From assembly GCF_001654455.1 (NCBI RefSeq), contig NZ_CP015772.1:4774001-4838000 (forward strand): a stretch of 64,000 bases of DNA. The letters run 5' to 3'. The DNA is from Niabella ginsenosidivorans. GTDB taxonomy: Bacteria; Bacteroidota; Bacteroidia; Chitinophagales; Chitinophagaceae. The position numbers and the translations under genes were made by a program. The notes below the pieces were generated by a model that had not been told where the DNA came from, did not search any database, and was given only the letters and a program-made list of their open reading frames with translations. Below are positions 1-8,083 of this stretch, one piece after another. How positions within the stretch are numbered: the first letter of the stretch is position 1; each line of letters opens with the position of its first letter.

Positions 1-286
1 AGCCTTTGCCGGCGGCCACTTCCGGCAAAAAAAATGGGGACGTAACAAAATAAAAAAAGCATTGCAGCAAAAACAGGTCAGCTCTTACTGTATAAAAACC
101 GCAATGAAGGAAATTCCTGAAGCGGCTTATCTTCAGGTGTTGCAGGAGCTTTTTCTTCAAAAATGGGAAAGCTTAAACCACGAAAAGAACCGGTTTATAA
201 AGATGCGCAAGGTTAGTGATTTTCTGCTTCAGAAAGGCTTTGAGCCGGAGCTTATTCAACCGTTATTCAGCAAAGCAAAAGAATAA
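1..286 (+). CDS. recX: RecX regulatory protein, C-terminal part (5' end outside window)
   Basis: The frame is open from base 2 to a stop at 284-286, so this is the 3' end of a gene that starts before the window. The visible 94 residues begin AFAGGHFRQKKWGRNKIKKAL and continue with the helical pattern of RecX (KWGRxKIKxxLxxKxVSxxxIxxAL, then a second repeat ending in LxxKGFxxxLI). RecX proteins bind RecA and modulate its filaments in the cytoplasm; that role is family knowledge. A TTG at 62 could mimic a start, but the upstream codons are clearly part of the same domain. The next gene begins 5 bases after the stop. Confidence 0.85.
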   Translation, partial: AFAGGHFRQKKWGRNKIKKALQQKQVSSYCIKTAMKEIPEAAYLQVLQELFLQKWESLNHEKNRFIKMRKVSDFLLQKGFEPELIQPLFSKAKE

Positions 287-291
287 ATCCA

Positions 292-1209
292 GTGTATAGT
301 TACCACGAACAGGTATTACTGCTTTTTTCGACCCCTTTTTATATCATCATCATCGGGGCGGAGGTCTTATTGTCCAGCCTTCACTTTCATAAAAAGACGT
401 ATACGCTTAAAGATACGCTTACCAATATCTATCTTACTATAGCCAACGGCCTGATTGATATGGCCTTTAAGCTAAGCTATCTGTGGGTGCTGGTACAGGT
501 CTTTAATCACAGCCCTTTCCGGAACTGGCATACCGGCGCACTTTACTGGGTACTACTGTTAATAGCAGAAGATTTTACTTATTACTGGCTGCACCGCTTT
601 GATCATGAATTCCGCTTTTTATGGGCAGTGCATGTTACGCACCACAGCTCCCGGCAATTCAATTTCAGCGTAGGATTCCGCTCCTCCGTTTTTGAGCCCC
701 TTTACCGTTTTATTTTCTTTATTCCGCTGGCTTTTGCCGGTTTTAAGCCGCTGGATATTTTATTTATGTATTCAGCCACCCAGATATGGGGTACGCTGGT
801 GCATACAGAACTGGTGGGAAAGCTGGGCTGGCTGGAAAAAGTATTTGTTACGCCATCACACCACCGTGTGCATCATGGCTCTAATCCCAGATACCTTGAT
901 AAAAACATGGGTATGTTCTTAATCATCTGGGATAAATGGTTCGGCACCTTCCAGGAAGAGCTGCCGGAACAGGAATATGCTCCCATTCAATACGGACTTA
1001 CCAAAAACCTGGAAAATCCCAATGCGTTTACCATTATATTTCATGAATGGATACAGATCTATAAAGACGTTACTCAAAAGGGACTAACTTTTAAACAGCG
1101 CTTTAAGTATATTTTTGGCCCCCCGGGCTACAGCCATGACGGCAGCCGCAAAACCAGTAAACAGATGGAGCGGGAAGAAGCCGGGCAGCCGCCTCTTTCT
1201 TCAAAATAA
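292..1209 (+). CDS. Sterol desaturase / fatty acid hydroxylase family membrane protein
   Basis: This 305-residue protein carries the three histidine boxes of the di-iron membrane hydroxylase superfamily: HRFDH, HVTHH and HHRVHH, spaced as in sterol desaturases and alkylglycerol monooxygenase-like proteins. Hydrophobic segments precede and separate the boxes, so it is an inner-membrane enzyme that probably hydroxylates or desaturates a lipid; the substrate cannot be read from sequence. The likely start is GTG at 292, since the first internal ATG in frame lies too far into the protein. It follows recX by 5 bases and precedes the amidase gene by 20, suggesting co-transcription. Confidence 0.85.
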   Translation: MYSYHEQVLLLFSTPFYIIIIGAEVLLSSLHFHKKTYTLKDTLTNIYLTIANGLIDMAFKLSYLWVLVQVFNHSPFRNWHTGALYWVLLLIAEDFTYYWLHRFDHEFRFLWAVHVTHHSSRQFNFSVGFRSSVFEPLYRFIFFIPLAFAGFKPLDILFMYSATQIWGTLVHTELVGKLGWLEKVFVTPSHHRVHHGSNPRYLDKNMGMFLIIWDKWFGTFQEELPEQEYAPIQYGLTKNLENPNAFTIIFHEWIQIYKDVTQKGLTFKQRFKYIFGPPGYSHDGSRKTSKQMEREEAGQPPLSSK

Positions 1210-1229
1210 CCGAACTTCGCCGTTGCAAT

Positions 1230-2036
1230 ATGTCCTTACAGATTTCTATAATACAGACCCCACTTTATTGGGAAGACAAAACAGCCAACCTGGAAATGCT
1301 GCAGCAAAAAATTGAAAGCATCTCCCAGACCCAGGTTGTGATATTGCCCGAAATGTTTTCCACGGGATTTTCCATGAAACCGGAATTATTAGCCGAAACA
1401 ATGGACGGGCCAACCGTTCAGTGGATGAAAGATATTGCTGCAAAAAAGAAGATCATCCTTACCGGCAGCATAATCATAGAAGAAGACGGGCATTATTACA
1501 ACCGGCTCATCTGGATGCTTCCTACCAGGCAATATGGCAGTTATGACAAGCGTCATCTTTTTGCTTTTGCAAAGGAAGATGAACATTATACTGCGGGCAA
1601 TAAACGGTTCATTGCATCTGTAAACGGCTGGAAGATCAACCTGCAGGTATGCTATGACCTCCGTTTCCCGGTTTGGGCAAGGCAGAACGCCCTGTTTCCC
1701 CAGGAGCAAAGTTCCGGGCCAGCTGCCCCGGAATATGATGTGCTGATCAATGTAGCCAACTGGCCCCGGCGCCGCAGTTTAGCCTGGAAAACATTGCTGC
1801 AGGCCCGCGCCATCGAAAATCAATGTTATGTAGCAGGTGTAAACCGTGTGGGTGAAGACGGCAATCATATTGATTACAGCGGAGATAGTATGGTCATTGA
1901 CCCTTTGGGCAGGATCCTTTATCACCAAGCAGATGCGGAAGACCTTTTTACCATTACGCTTTCCAGGGAAAAGCTGCAGGAAGTAAGGGAACAGTTTCCT
2001 TTTTGGAAAGACGGGGACGCATTTACGCTTTATTGA
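1230..2036 (+). CDS. Omega-amidase, nitrilase/carbon-nitrogen hydrolase family (YafV-like)
   Basis: The 268-residue protein has the nitrilase-superfamily catalytic triad: Glu in LPEMFSTGF (about residue 42), Lys in YDKRHLF (about 107) and Cys in QVCYDLRFP (about 141). The FSTGF and YDKRHLF contexts are typical of YafV/Nit2-type omega-amidases, which hydrolyse alpha-ketoglutaramate and alpha-ketosuccinamate, the products of glutamine and asparagine transamination, to the keto acid and ammonia. This metabolite-repair role is known for the family and inferred here. It is cytosolic with no signal peptide. It ends 74 bases before the padR gene, whose operator and promoter fill the gap. Confidence 0.88.
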   Translation: MSLQISIIQTPLYWEDKTANLEMLQQKIESISQTQVVILPEMFSTGFSMKPELLAETMDGPTVQWMKDIAAKKKIILTGSIIIEEDGHYYNRLIWMLPTRQYGSYDKRHLFAFAKEDEHYTAGNKRFIASVNGWKINLQVCYDLRFPVWARQNALFPQEQSSGPAAPEYDVLINVANWPRRRSLAWKTLLQARAIENQCYVAGVNRVGEDGNHIDYSGDSMVIDPLGRILYHQADAEDLFTITLSREKLQEVREQFPFWKDGDAFTLY

Positions 2037-2052
2037 GAGCTGTAAAAAAAAC

Positions 2053-2093
2053 ATACATAAATTACTTATGTATCCATTTCTTATGTATCTTCG
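2053..2093 (+). promoter_or_regulatory. Probable PadR operator overlapping the padR promoter
   Basis: A perfect inverted repeat ATACATAA (2053-2060) and TTATGTAT (2066-2073), 5 bases apart, is followed by a third copy of TTATGTAT at 2081-2088. The third half-site overlaps TATCTTCG (2086-2093), a 7 of 8 match to the Bacteroidetes -7 motif TAnnTTTG. PadR proteins typically bind dyads with ATGT/ACAT half-sites near their own promoters, so autoregulation is a reasonable inference. Confidence 0.6.
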
Positions 2094-2110
2094 TACTGAA
2101 ATTTACAGAG

Positions 2111-2443
2111 ATGAACAAAACCGCCCTGTATAAAGGTTGCCTGGAGCCCATTCTGCTGAAGCTTTTGAAAGAGCAGGGCCGTATGTATGGTTATGAAATC
2201 ACCCAAAAGGTGAAAGAGCTTACAGCCGGAGAGCTAAAGATCACTGAAGGTGCCTTATACCCCCTGCTGCACCGTCTGGAAGCAGAAGGCGTGCTGAATG
2301 TGGAAACCGAGTACATCGGCAGCAGAGTGCGCAAATACTATTCGCTTACTCCTGCCGGTAAAAAAGAACAGGCCCGGTCAATGACGGAGCTGGAGGCTTT
2401 TAAAAATACTTTACAATTGATCTTTAACCCTAAACTGGCATAA
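2111..2443 (+). CDS. PadR family transcriptional regulator
   Basis: The 110-residue protein has the PadR winged helix: a helix rich in ILKLLKEQGRMYGYEI, then ELKITEGALYPLLHRLEAEGVL and a wing ending in RKYYSLTPAGKK. The start is ATG at 2111; the frame is open upstream but the extra residues do not resemble the family. PadR proteins usually repress a neighbouring membrane-protein gene and sometimes sense membrane stress. The stop lies 1 base before the ATG of the downstream membrane-protein gene, so the two form one transcription unit controlled by the dyad at 2053-2093. Confidence 0.9.
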   Translation: MNKTALYKGCLEPILLKLLKEQGRMYGYEITQKVKELTAGELKITEGALYPLLHRLEAEGVLNVETEYIGSRVRKYYSLTPAGKKEQARSMTELEAFKNTLQLIFNPKLA

Positions 2444-2444
2444 A

Positions 2445-3137
2445 ATGCTTACCAATGAACAAATAGCAGCCATTGACCAGTTCTGCCAAAAGAAAGGGAT
2501 CTATTATTATGATCTGAGACAGGAGCTGGTAGATCATTTGGCTGAAAGCATTGAAACTAAAATGCAGAGCCATCCGGAGGTGTCTTTTGAAACAGCGCTT
2601 GCCGGGGTATATCAGTCTTTTGGCATCTTTGGCTTTTCAAAAGTAATTGAAGAAAGGGAGGCAGCTATTCGGAAAGCCACCCGCCGGCAGGAGTTTGAGC
2701 TTTTCAGATCCTATTTTACATTCCCAAAAATTGCTGTTTCCCTGCTTTGCTTCCTGTTGTTAAATGTTCCTGTGTATCTTTTTAAAATAAAAAATACGGA
2801 GCAGGTATATGGCGCCTATTGTATTTTTTTATTTGTATTCAGTCTTTTAGCGATCCTTTTTGTCAGCGTAAAATTTAAACGGCCCATGCAAAAGTTGGTT
2901 TCATTAAAGCATACAGGCAGCTTTGCCGCTTTTATAGGACTCTTCCAGCTGCCCAATCTCTATTATAATTTTGCGGTAAAAGGTTTAGAAATTGACATCA
3001 ACCATGCACAATGGTTTAACCCCGTAATGACCCTGTTTTGCACCCTTGCCATCCTGCTCACCTGTGCAAGGTATCATGCTTATAAATCCATCTATAATAA
3101 CGCCCGTCTTCATTATCCGCTGGCATTTGAACGATAA
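2445..3137 (+). CDS. PadR-associated membrane protein with HAAS-like N-terminal domain
   Basis: The 230-residue protein begins with a soluble helical region of about 80 residues (including YYDLRQELVDHLAESIE and a predicted helix through residue 75) that resembles the HAAS/DUF1700 domain often encoded beside PadR. Four hydrophobic segments follow, at roughly residues 95-115, 122-142, 155-175 and 190-207, so it is an integral membrane protein. In characterised PadR-HAAS pairs the membrane partner sets sensor or stress output. Its function here is unknown; the assignment rests on the linkage and domain order. It converges on the S41 peptidase gene with 32 bases between stops. Confidence 0.6.
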   Translation: MLTNEQIAAIDQFCQKKGIYYYDLRQELVDHLAESIETKMQSHPEVSFETALAGVYQSFGIFGFSKVIEEREAAIRKATRRQEFELFRSYFTFPKIAVSLLCFLLLNVPVYLFKIKNTEQVYGAYCIFLFVFSLLAILFVSVKFKRPMQKLVSLKHTGSFAAFIGLFQLPNLYYNFAVKGLEIDINHAQWFNPVMTLFCTLAILLTCARYHAYKSIYNNARLHYPLAFER

Positions 3138-3169
3138 AGTGCCTGCGGTTATCTAAAAAGCGGTTCCTC

Positions 3170-4645
3170 TTATTGTTTCCGTTTTTTAAGGATCAGGTCT
3201 TCTGCACAATCCATCTTATAATCGCGTCCCCGGCGGATGGCATCAATGCTCGCTCCAACATATACATCCGGCCATACGCCTTTACCATCCATAGGCAGGT
3301 TCCTGTTCATTACGAACCGGTAGATAGGCAACCTGCAGCGGATCTTTGTATGCGGCAGCAGGATATTCGGTATTAAAAAGGCTGAATTGCCATAAGCAGC
3401 CCCCCCTGTAGGCTCTCCGACAATTGTAACATTCTCCTGGCCTTTAAGCGCATTAACCACCATAGTTGTTGCGGAGAAAGACATGCCACCGGTCAGTAAA
3501 TAAATAGCTCCGTTATAATGGAACCTTCTTTTGGGGCCAAACTTATGTCTTTCATAATAGCTGAAATGGTAATAGCCATCCTTCTTTTTATGTATAAAGA
3601 ATTGCAGTACCCATAATGCCATTTTATCTTTCCGGAGGTACCTGCTATAGGCTCCCGTTTTATTGAACAGCAACAGTGAGTCCCCTATTTTATAGGGTTG
3701 TTTTGCCAGATAACGGGTAAAAACCATTGCATTATTTACGGAGCCGCCCCCGTTGGTTCTCAGATCCACGATCAGTTCTTTTATTTTCCTTTTCTGCAAT
3801 TCCTTAAAGGACTGGCGGAAAAAGGATTTCAGTTCCAGGTGCTGTGAAAAACTGCCCAGGTTCATTATTGCGAAATTTCTTACGGTATCTATCTTCAGGG
3901 ACCGGATATCGCCCAGCTTTTCATCCCTTGTTTTTTTCGGTGCGTTTTGCGCACTTCCTGTGGCTTTTGCAGCGGTGTCGGCTGCGGGCGTATATAACCG
4001 GAGAAAGGTATACAGCAGATGCCCCCCGGAGCCTCTGTAACCGACCTTCAATGAATCTTTCCGCCCGTAAATAAACGCATAGAAATCTCCAAATGCACTG
4101 CCAATGCTTAATCGCTGGTCTTTTGCAATACGGTTATTGCCATCCGCCGGCAGGTATTGATAAAAGGTGTCCAGCAGGTGGCGAACCGGAATGTCATCAA
4201 ATGATACCACGAGCGTGCCTCTTGTTAACGCGGTATCTTTTTTGTTCATATTGTATGCTACCACAGCCGTATCATTCCATACTTTCAGATAAACGGGAAA
4301 CAATGGCCTGCCTTTCAGCGAATCCATATATTTCTGATAAGCTTTTGAGCTGTGCACTGATGTATGGCCGCATTCGATCCTGGTACTCACGCGCGACAGG
4401 ATTTTACGGAACTCTGTTTCTGTAAGGCTGTCTTTCAGTTGTTTCCGTTCTTCATTAAATACCGAATCCATAACAGGCCGGGATGTATACCAGTAAAGAC
4501 CGGGATGGCGTTTTTCCAGTATTGTCCGGTACAGGTCAAAGTCGGACCGCAATTGCCGGGGACTGAATTTTTTATTGGGGCTATACGCTTTCCGGTAGCT
4601 GCAGGAAAAACAGCAGATGATCATAAAAAAGAGCAAACCCCGCAT
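3170..4645 (-). CDS. S41 family (tail-specific) peptidase, probable lipoprotein
   Basis: The 491-residue protein starts with a lipoprotein-like signal (hydrophobic segment, then CCFSC with candidate Cys 15). An N-terminal helical region (residues 30-110) is followed by a short PDZ-like section (GTLVVSFDDIPV) and the S41 catalytic core: IVDLRTNGGGS, YLLTGGMSFSATT and VGEPTGG. The Ser in SFSATT corresponds to the family nucleophile. S41 enzymes cut proteins near their C termini; a periplasmic or outer-membrane location is likely. The gene is downstream of thiL on the same strand (65-base gap). The substrate is unknown. Confidence 0.85.
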   Translation of the reverse strand: MRGLLFFMIICCFSCSYRKAYSPNKKFSPRQLRSDFDLYRTILEKRHPGLYWYTSRPVMDSVFNEERKQLKDSLTETEFRKILSRVSTRIECGHTSVHSSKAYQKYMDSLKGRPLFPVYLKVWNDTAVVAYNMNKKDTALTRGTLVVSFDDIPVRHLLDTFYQYLPADGNNRIAKDQRLSIGSAFGDFYAFIYGRKDSLKVGYRGSGGHLLYTFLRLYTPAADTAAKATGSAQNAPKKTRDEKLGDIRSLKIDTVRNFAIMNLGSFSQHLELKSFFRQSFKELQKRKIKELIVDLRTNGGGSVNNAMVFTRYLAKQPYKIGDSLLLFNKTGAYSRYLRKDKMALWVLQFFIHKKKDGYYHFSYYERHKFGPKRRFHYNGAIYLLTGGMSFSATTMVVNALKGQENVTIVGEPTGGAAYGNSAFLIPNILLPHTKIRCRLPIYRFVMNRNLPMDGKGVWPDVYVGASIDAIRRGRDYKMDCAEDLILKKRKQ

Positions 4646-4710
4646 AGCAACTATTAAAATCTTTTAACCTGTAATGTATAAAATAGCTCCAGAAGTGCTT
4701 TTAACATACT

Positions 4711-5751
4711 TTATTTACCAATAGGATTCCAGCCCTGTGCAGTAATTTCATGCCGGCTGCCGCCCTTTGTAATGATATGTGCGCCTTCCCCGGCTTCGGT
4801 CATATACCCTATGATACTTATTGCAGGATTATTGTTGATCTTTTCATAATCCGATTGCGGCATCGTAAACAGCAGTTCATAATCTTCGCCCCCGCTTAAC
4901 GCACAGGCAGTAGGGTCTATTTCAAATTTAAAAGCTGCGGACCGGGTCTCTTCTGCAATGGGTATCTTGTCTTCATAAAGGACGCAACCCACCTCACTGT
5001 CTTTACAGATATGCAGTATTTCCGAGCTCAGCCCGTCGCTGATGTCCATCATCGATGACGGCAGCAACGACTGTTCTGCAAAGAACTCAATAATATCCTT
5101 TCTTGCTTCGGGCTTCAGCAGCCGGCCGATCACATACGCTTCTCCTTCCAGATCCGGCTGAACCTTCGGGCTTTCCAGAAATATTTTCTTTTCCCTTTCA
5201 AGGAACAGCAGTCCCACATATGCCGCGCCAAGATCTCCGCTCACGCAAAGCAGGTCGCCTTTTTTTGCCGTGCTCCTCTTTACAAATTTATCCGGTGTTA
5301 CTTCTCCGATGGCCGTTATGGCAATCACAAATCCTTTTTGTGATGTGGTGGTATCCCCCCCTACCAGGTCTACCCCGTAATGATTACAGGCCGCATAAAC
5401 GCCTTCATAAAATTCATCCAGCGCTTCCAGGCTAAAGCGGTTGCTGATGCCAATGCCTATGGTTATTTGTGTGGGAGTGGCATTCATGGCATAAACATCG
5501 CTCAGGTTCACCACAACAGATTTATAGCCCAGGTGCTTCAGCGGCGTATACATCAGGTCAAAATGCACTCCTTCCAGCAGCAGGTCGGTAGTAACCACTG
5601 TTTGTTTTCCAAAATGGTCAATTACAGCGGCATCATCGCCCACGCCCACCAGCGAGGATACGTTTTGCAGTTCAATATTTTTTGTAAGATGGCCAATAAG
5701 ACCAAACTCACCCAAATCGGATATTTCTGTTCTTTCGTTGTTCATTTTCAT
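4711..5751 (-). CDS. thiL: Thiamine-monophosphate kinase
   Basis: The 346-residue protein matches ThiL along its length. It has GDDAAVI near residue 40, the TTDLLLEGVHFD segment, NLSDVYAMNATP, VGGDTTTS, SGDLGAAYVGL and SGGEDYELLFT, the Mg-ATP and TMP binding signatures of the PurM-like fold. ThiL phosphorylates thiamine monophosphate to thiamine diphosphate, the last step of cofactor synthesis, in the cytosol. Two close starts are possible (5751 and the ATG two codons downstream at 5745). It lies 55 bases after the inositol monophosphatase gene and may share its promoter. No other thi gene is in the window. Confidence 0.95.
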   Translation of the reverse strand: MKMNNERTEISDLGEFGLIGHLTKNIELQNVSSLVGVGDDAAVIDHFGKQTVVTTDLLLEGVHFDLMYTPLKHLGYKSVVVNLSDVYAMNATPTQITIGIGISNRFSLEALDEFYEGVYAACNHYGVDLVGGDTTTSQKGFVIAITAIGEVTPDKFVKRSTAKKGDLLCVSGDLGAAYVGLLFLEREKKIFLESPKVQPDLEGEAYVIGRLLKPEARKDIIEFFAEQSLLPSSMMDISDGLSSEILHICKDSEVGCVLYEDKIPIAEETRSAAFKFEIDPTACALSGGEDYELLFTMPQSDYEKINNNPAISIIGYMTEAGEGAHIITKGGSRHEITAQGWNPIGK

Positions 5752-5806
5752 TATATATAAAGCTAACCACCCGGTATCAACGCTATTCAGTGTTTAGCAG
5801 TAAGCA

Positions 5807-6577
5807 TTATTTATTGTTAATAACCTTCAGCATTTCTTCATGTATCAGCCCGTTTGTTGCCAGGATGCGGTGCTGGTAGGGTGAAAAAGTATCGCCGTTA
5901 AAATCCGTCACTTTTCCACCGGCTTCTTCCACGATCAGGTAACCCGCCGCGCTGTCCCAGGCCTCCAGTTTGTGCTCATAGAACCCGTCGAACCTTCCGG
6001 CAGCCACCCAGCAAAGGTCAAGTGCAGCAGCGCCCAGCCTGCGTACAGGTACCCCTTCCTTTATAAACCGCTCAAATACCTGTAAGGGCCCGTTTTCCGT
6101 ATTGATATAAACATAAGGGAAACCCGTTACCAGGCAGGATTTTAGGGCGTTGGTCTCGGAGCTTACTTTTAGCGGCTGCCCGTTCAATGTGGCCCCCTTT
6201 CCTTTTTCCGCAAAGAACAATTCTTTCATGTGGGGGTTATATACTACGCCCATTATGATCTCTGATTGATATTCAATAGCAATAGAGATACAGTTAATGG
6301 GTATGCCATGCGCGAAATTGATGGTGCCGTCAATCGGGTCAATGATCCACTTATAGTCCGAATTCTGCGGCAGATCACCGCTTTCTTCAGTAAGGATGTG
6401 ATGATCGGGATACGCCTTCCGTATTACTTCAATAATAGCTTTTTCTGAAGCTTCATCTGCTGCAGTAACAAGATTATTCCTGCCTTCTTTATATTTTATT
6501 TCAAAAGCCTGGTTGAAATAGTTCACCACCTGCTCTGCCCCTGCCATAACGGCTTCCTGTAAAACGTTTTTTAACAT
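5807..6577 (-). CDS. Inositol monophosphatase family protein
   Basis: The protein is 256 residues from the ATG at 6577; the frame is open 26 codons further upstream, but that extension is Cys-rich and unlike the family, and a promoter motif lies there. Metal and substrate motifs of the Li-sensitive phosphatase family are present: TEESG (first metal Glu), the DPIDGTINFAHG signature and the C-terminal WDSAAG. Bacterial members (SuhB-type) dephosphorylate inositol-1-phosphate or related sugar phosphates in the cytosol. It is the first gene of a probable minus-strand unit with thiL and the S41 peptidase, divergent from the GT2 gene. Confidence 0.92.
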   Translation of the reverse strand: MLKNVLQEAVMAGAEQVVNYFNQAFEIKYKEGRNNLVTAADEASEKAIIEVIRKAYPDHHILTEESGDLPQNSDYKWIIDPIDGTINFAHGIPINCISIAIEYQSEIIMGVVYNPHMKELFFAEKGKGATLNGQPLKVSSETNALKSCLVTGFPYVYINTENGPLQVFERFIKEGVPVRRLGAAALDLCWVAAGRFDGFYEHKLEAWDSAAGYLIVEEAGGKVTDFNGDTFSPYQHRILATNGLIHEEMLKVINNK

Positions 6578-6581
6578 GGGG

Positions 6582-6589
6582 CAAAGATA
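6582..6589 (-). promoter_or_regulatory. Bacteroidetes -7 promoter element for the inositol monophosphatase gene
   Basis: On the minus strand this reads TATCTTTG followed by C, a perfect TAnnTTTGY motif. It ends only 4 bases before the chosen ATG at 6577, implying a very short or absent 5' leader. No clear -33 TTTG lies at the expected distance. Confidence 0.5.
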
Positions 6590-6682
6590 GCAAAGTCGGG
6601 TGGTCTTTGTTGTTACAGCACAACAGCAGCCAGGGCAAACGCGAATGATCAGCATTCAGAATCCGGTTCTTCTCAATTCATT

Positions 6683-6690
6683 TATTTTTG
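6683..6690 (+). promoter_or_regulatory. Bacteroidetes -7 promoter element for the GT2 gene
   Basis: TATTTTTG followed by C is a perfect match to TAnnTTTGC, 23 bases before the ATG at 6714. It supports choosing the internal ATG over the longer open frame. No good -33 element is visible. Confidence 0.5.
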
Positions 6691-6713
6691 CAGCGGCTTC
6701 TGACAAAATTGAA

Positions 6714-7868
6714 ATGACGCTATCCATTATCATAGTAAACTATAATGTAAAGTATTTTTTAGAGCATTGCCTGCATTCGGTGCGGCGCGCTATAAAGAAC
6801 ATTCCTGCTGAAATTATTATTATTGACAATTGTTCATCCGACGAAAGCTTTGATTATCTTTCACCCCTTTTTCCGGAAGCTATATGGATCTCCAATAAAA
6901 AAAACCGGGGTTTCGGGAGCGCCTGCAATCAGGGCCTGGCTATTGCCAAAGGAACATATATTTTATTCCTGAACCCGGACACGCTGGTACCGGAGCATTG
7001 CTTTGACGGCTGCATCAACCTATTTAAGGAGCACAAAGAGATAGGCGCTCTTGGAATAAGAATGTATGATGGCTGTGGTCGTTTTTTAAAAGAATCAAAA
7101 AGAGGCATCCCCTCAGTAAAGGCCGCTTTTTTTAAGCTCTCAGGTATCAGCCGCTTTTTTGCAGGTTCCCGCTTTTTTGACAGCTATTATATGGGGCATC
7201 TTGATGAAAACAGGGATCATTACGCAGAGATCCTTGCCGGGGCGTTCATGATGATACCGAAATCCGTGCTGGAAGAAACAGGAAGCTTTGATGAAGCGTT
7301 CTTTATGTACGGGGAAGACGTGGATCTTAGTTACAGGATCCATCTTACCGGTTTAAAAAATTATTACCTTGCCAACCCTCCCATCATCCATTTTAAGGGA
7401 GAAAGCACTGCTAAAAACAGCCTGGGCTATGTAAAAAACTTTTACCGGGCCATGAGCATTTTTGTAAACAAGCACTATTCCGGATTATCAAAAAAAATAG
7501 CTGCAGGGCTGATCCATGCAGGCATCTGGAGTCATGCGGGGCTAAAAGCCCTATCAGCAAAACTAAGGTCATCACCTGATACGACCCCTGCAACAACTCC
7601 TGCCACAATCATTATTATCGGAAAGAAAAGCGCCGCCCAATCCCTGCTTGCCCTTCTTTCAGAGCAGGTGCAGGGCCCTATTAAAGACCCTGTGGTTGTA
7701 GCCCCAGAAACTCCCGGCCTGGTATCATTGTTAGAACAAAACCCCACCGCTGCTGTTTACCTTTGTGAACAGGACCTTTCTTTTTCTGAAATGATCTCCA
7801 TTGTTACAGAAAGCAGGCACCGGTTTATACACTTTTACAGCGGGCTGAGTATTATAAAAGGTGGGTAA
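6714..7868 (+). CDS. Family 2 glycosyltransferase (rhamnosyltransferase-like)
   Basis: The 384-residue protein opens with the GT-A nucleotide-sugar fold: MTLSIIIVNYNVKYFLEHCL, then IIIIDNCSSDES, NKKNRGFGSACNQG and LNPDT in the DxD position. FDEAFFMYGEDVDLSYR is the acceptor-side EDxD motif of GT2 enzymes that extend surface or O-antigen-type glycans. No membrane anchor is evident. After the catalytic part (to about residue 270) come about 110 residues including an IIIIGKKSAAQSLL segment that resembles a Rossmann beta-alpha unit; I do not recognise this tail. The start is ATG 6714, behind a perfect -7 element. The gene stands alone. Confidence 0.88.
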   Translation: MTLSIIIVNYNVKYFLEHCLHSVRRAIKNIPAEIIIIDNCSSDESFDYLSPLFPEAIWISNKKNRGFGSACNQGLAIAKGTYILFLNPDTLVPEHCFDGCINLFKEHKEIGALGIRMYDGCGRFLKESKRGIPSVKAAFFKLSGISRFFAGSRFFDSYYMGHLDENRDHYAEILAGAFMMIPKSVLEETGSFDEAFFMYGEDVDLSYRIHLTGLKNYYLANPPIIHFKGESTAKNSLGYVKNFYRAMSIFVNKHYSGLSKKIAAGLIHAGIWSHAGLKALSAKLRSSPDTTPATTPATIIIIGKKSAAQSLLALLSEQVQGPIKDPVVVAPETPGLVSLLEQNPTAAVYLCEQDLSFSEMISIVTESRHRFIHFYSGLSIIKGG

Positions 7869-8053
7869 GATCAATATTTTCTGTTTAAAATCACCAATTG
7901 TACCATTTTTGCGGGTTTTATAGTAACTTGTATACCCTGCAAAGGCGGAAACAGGCTTTTTAAGCCCTGAATTTTCAGAAAAACGCATTTAACCGATTTT
8001 TACCATGGCACAGCTTCTGATTATTATTAACTCCGGCGTCAAGTAAAAAACAA

Positions 8054-8061
8054 TATATTTG
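8054..8061 (+). promoter_or_regulatory. Bacteroidetes -7 promoter element for the GH3-type gene
   Basis: TATATTTG followed by C perfectly matches TAnnTTTGC and lies 22 bases before the ATG at 8084. The -33 element is not obvious. Confidence 0.5.
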
Positions 8062-8083
8062 CCGGCCTGTGTAGTATGAAGAT

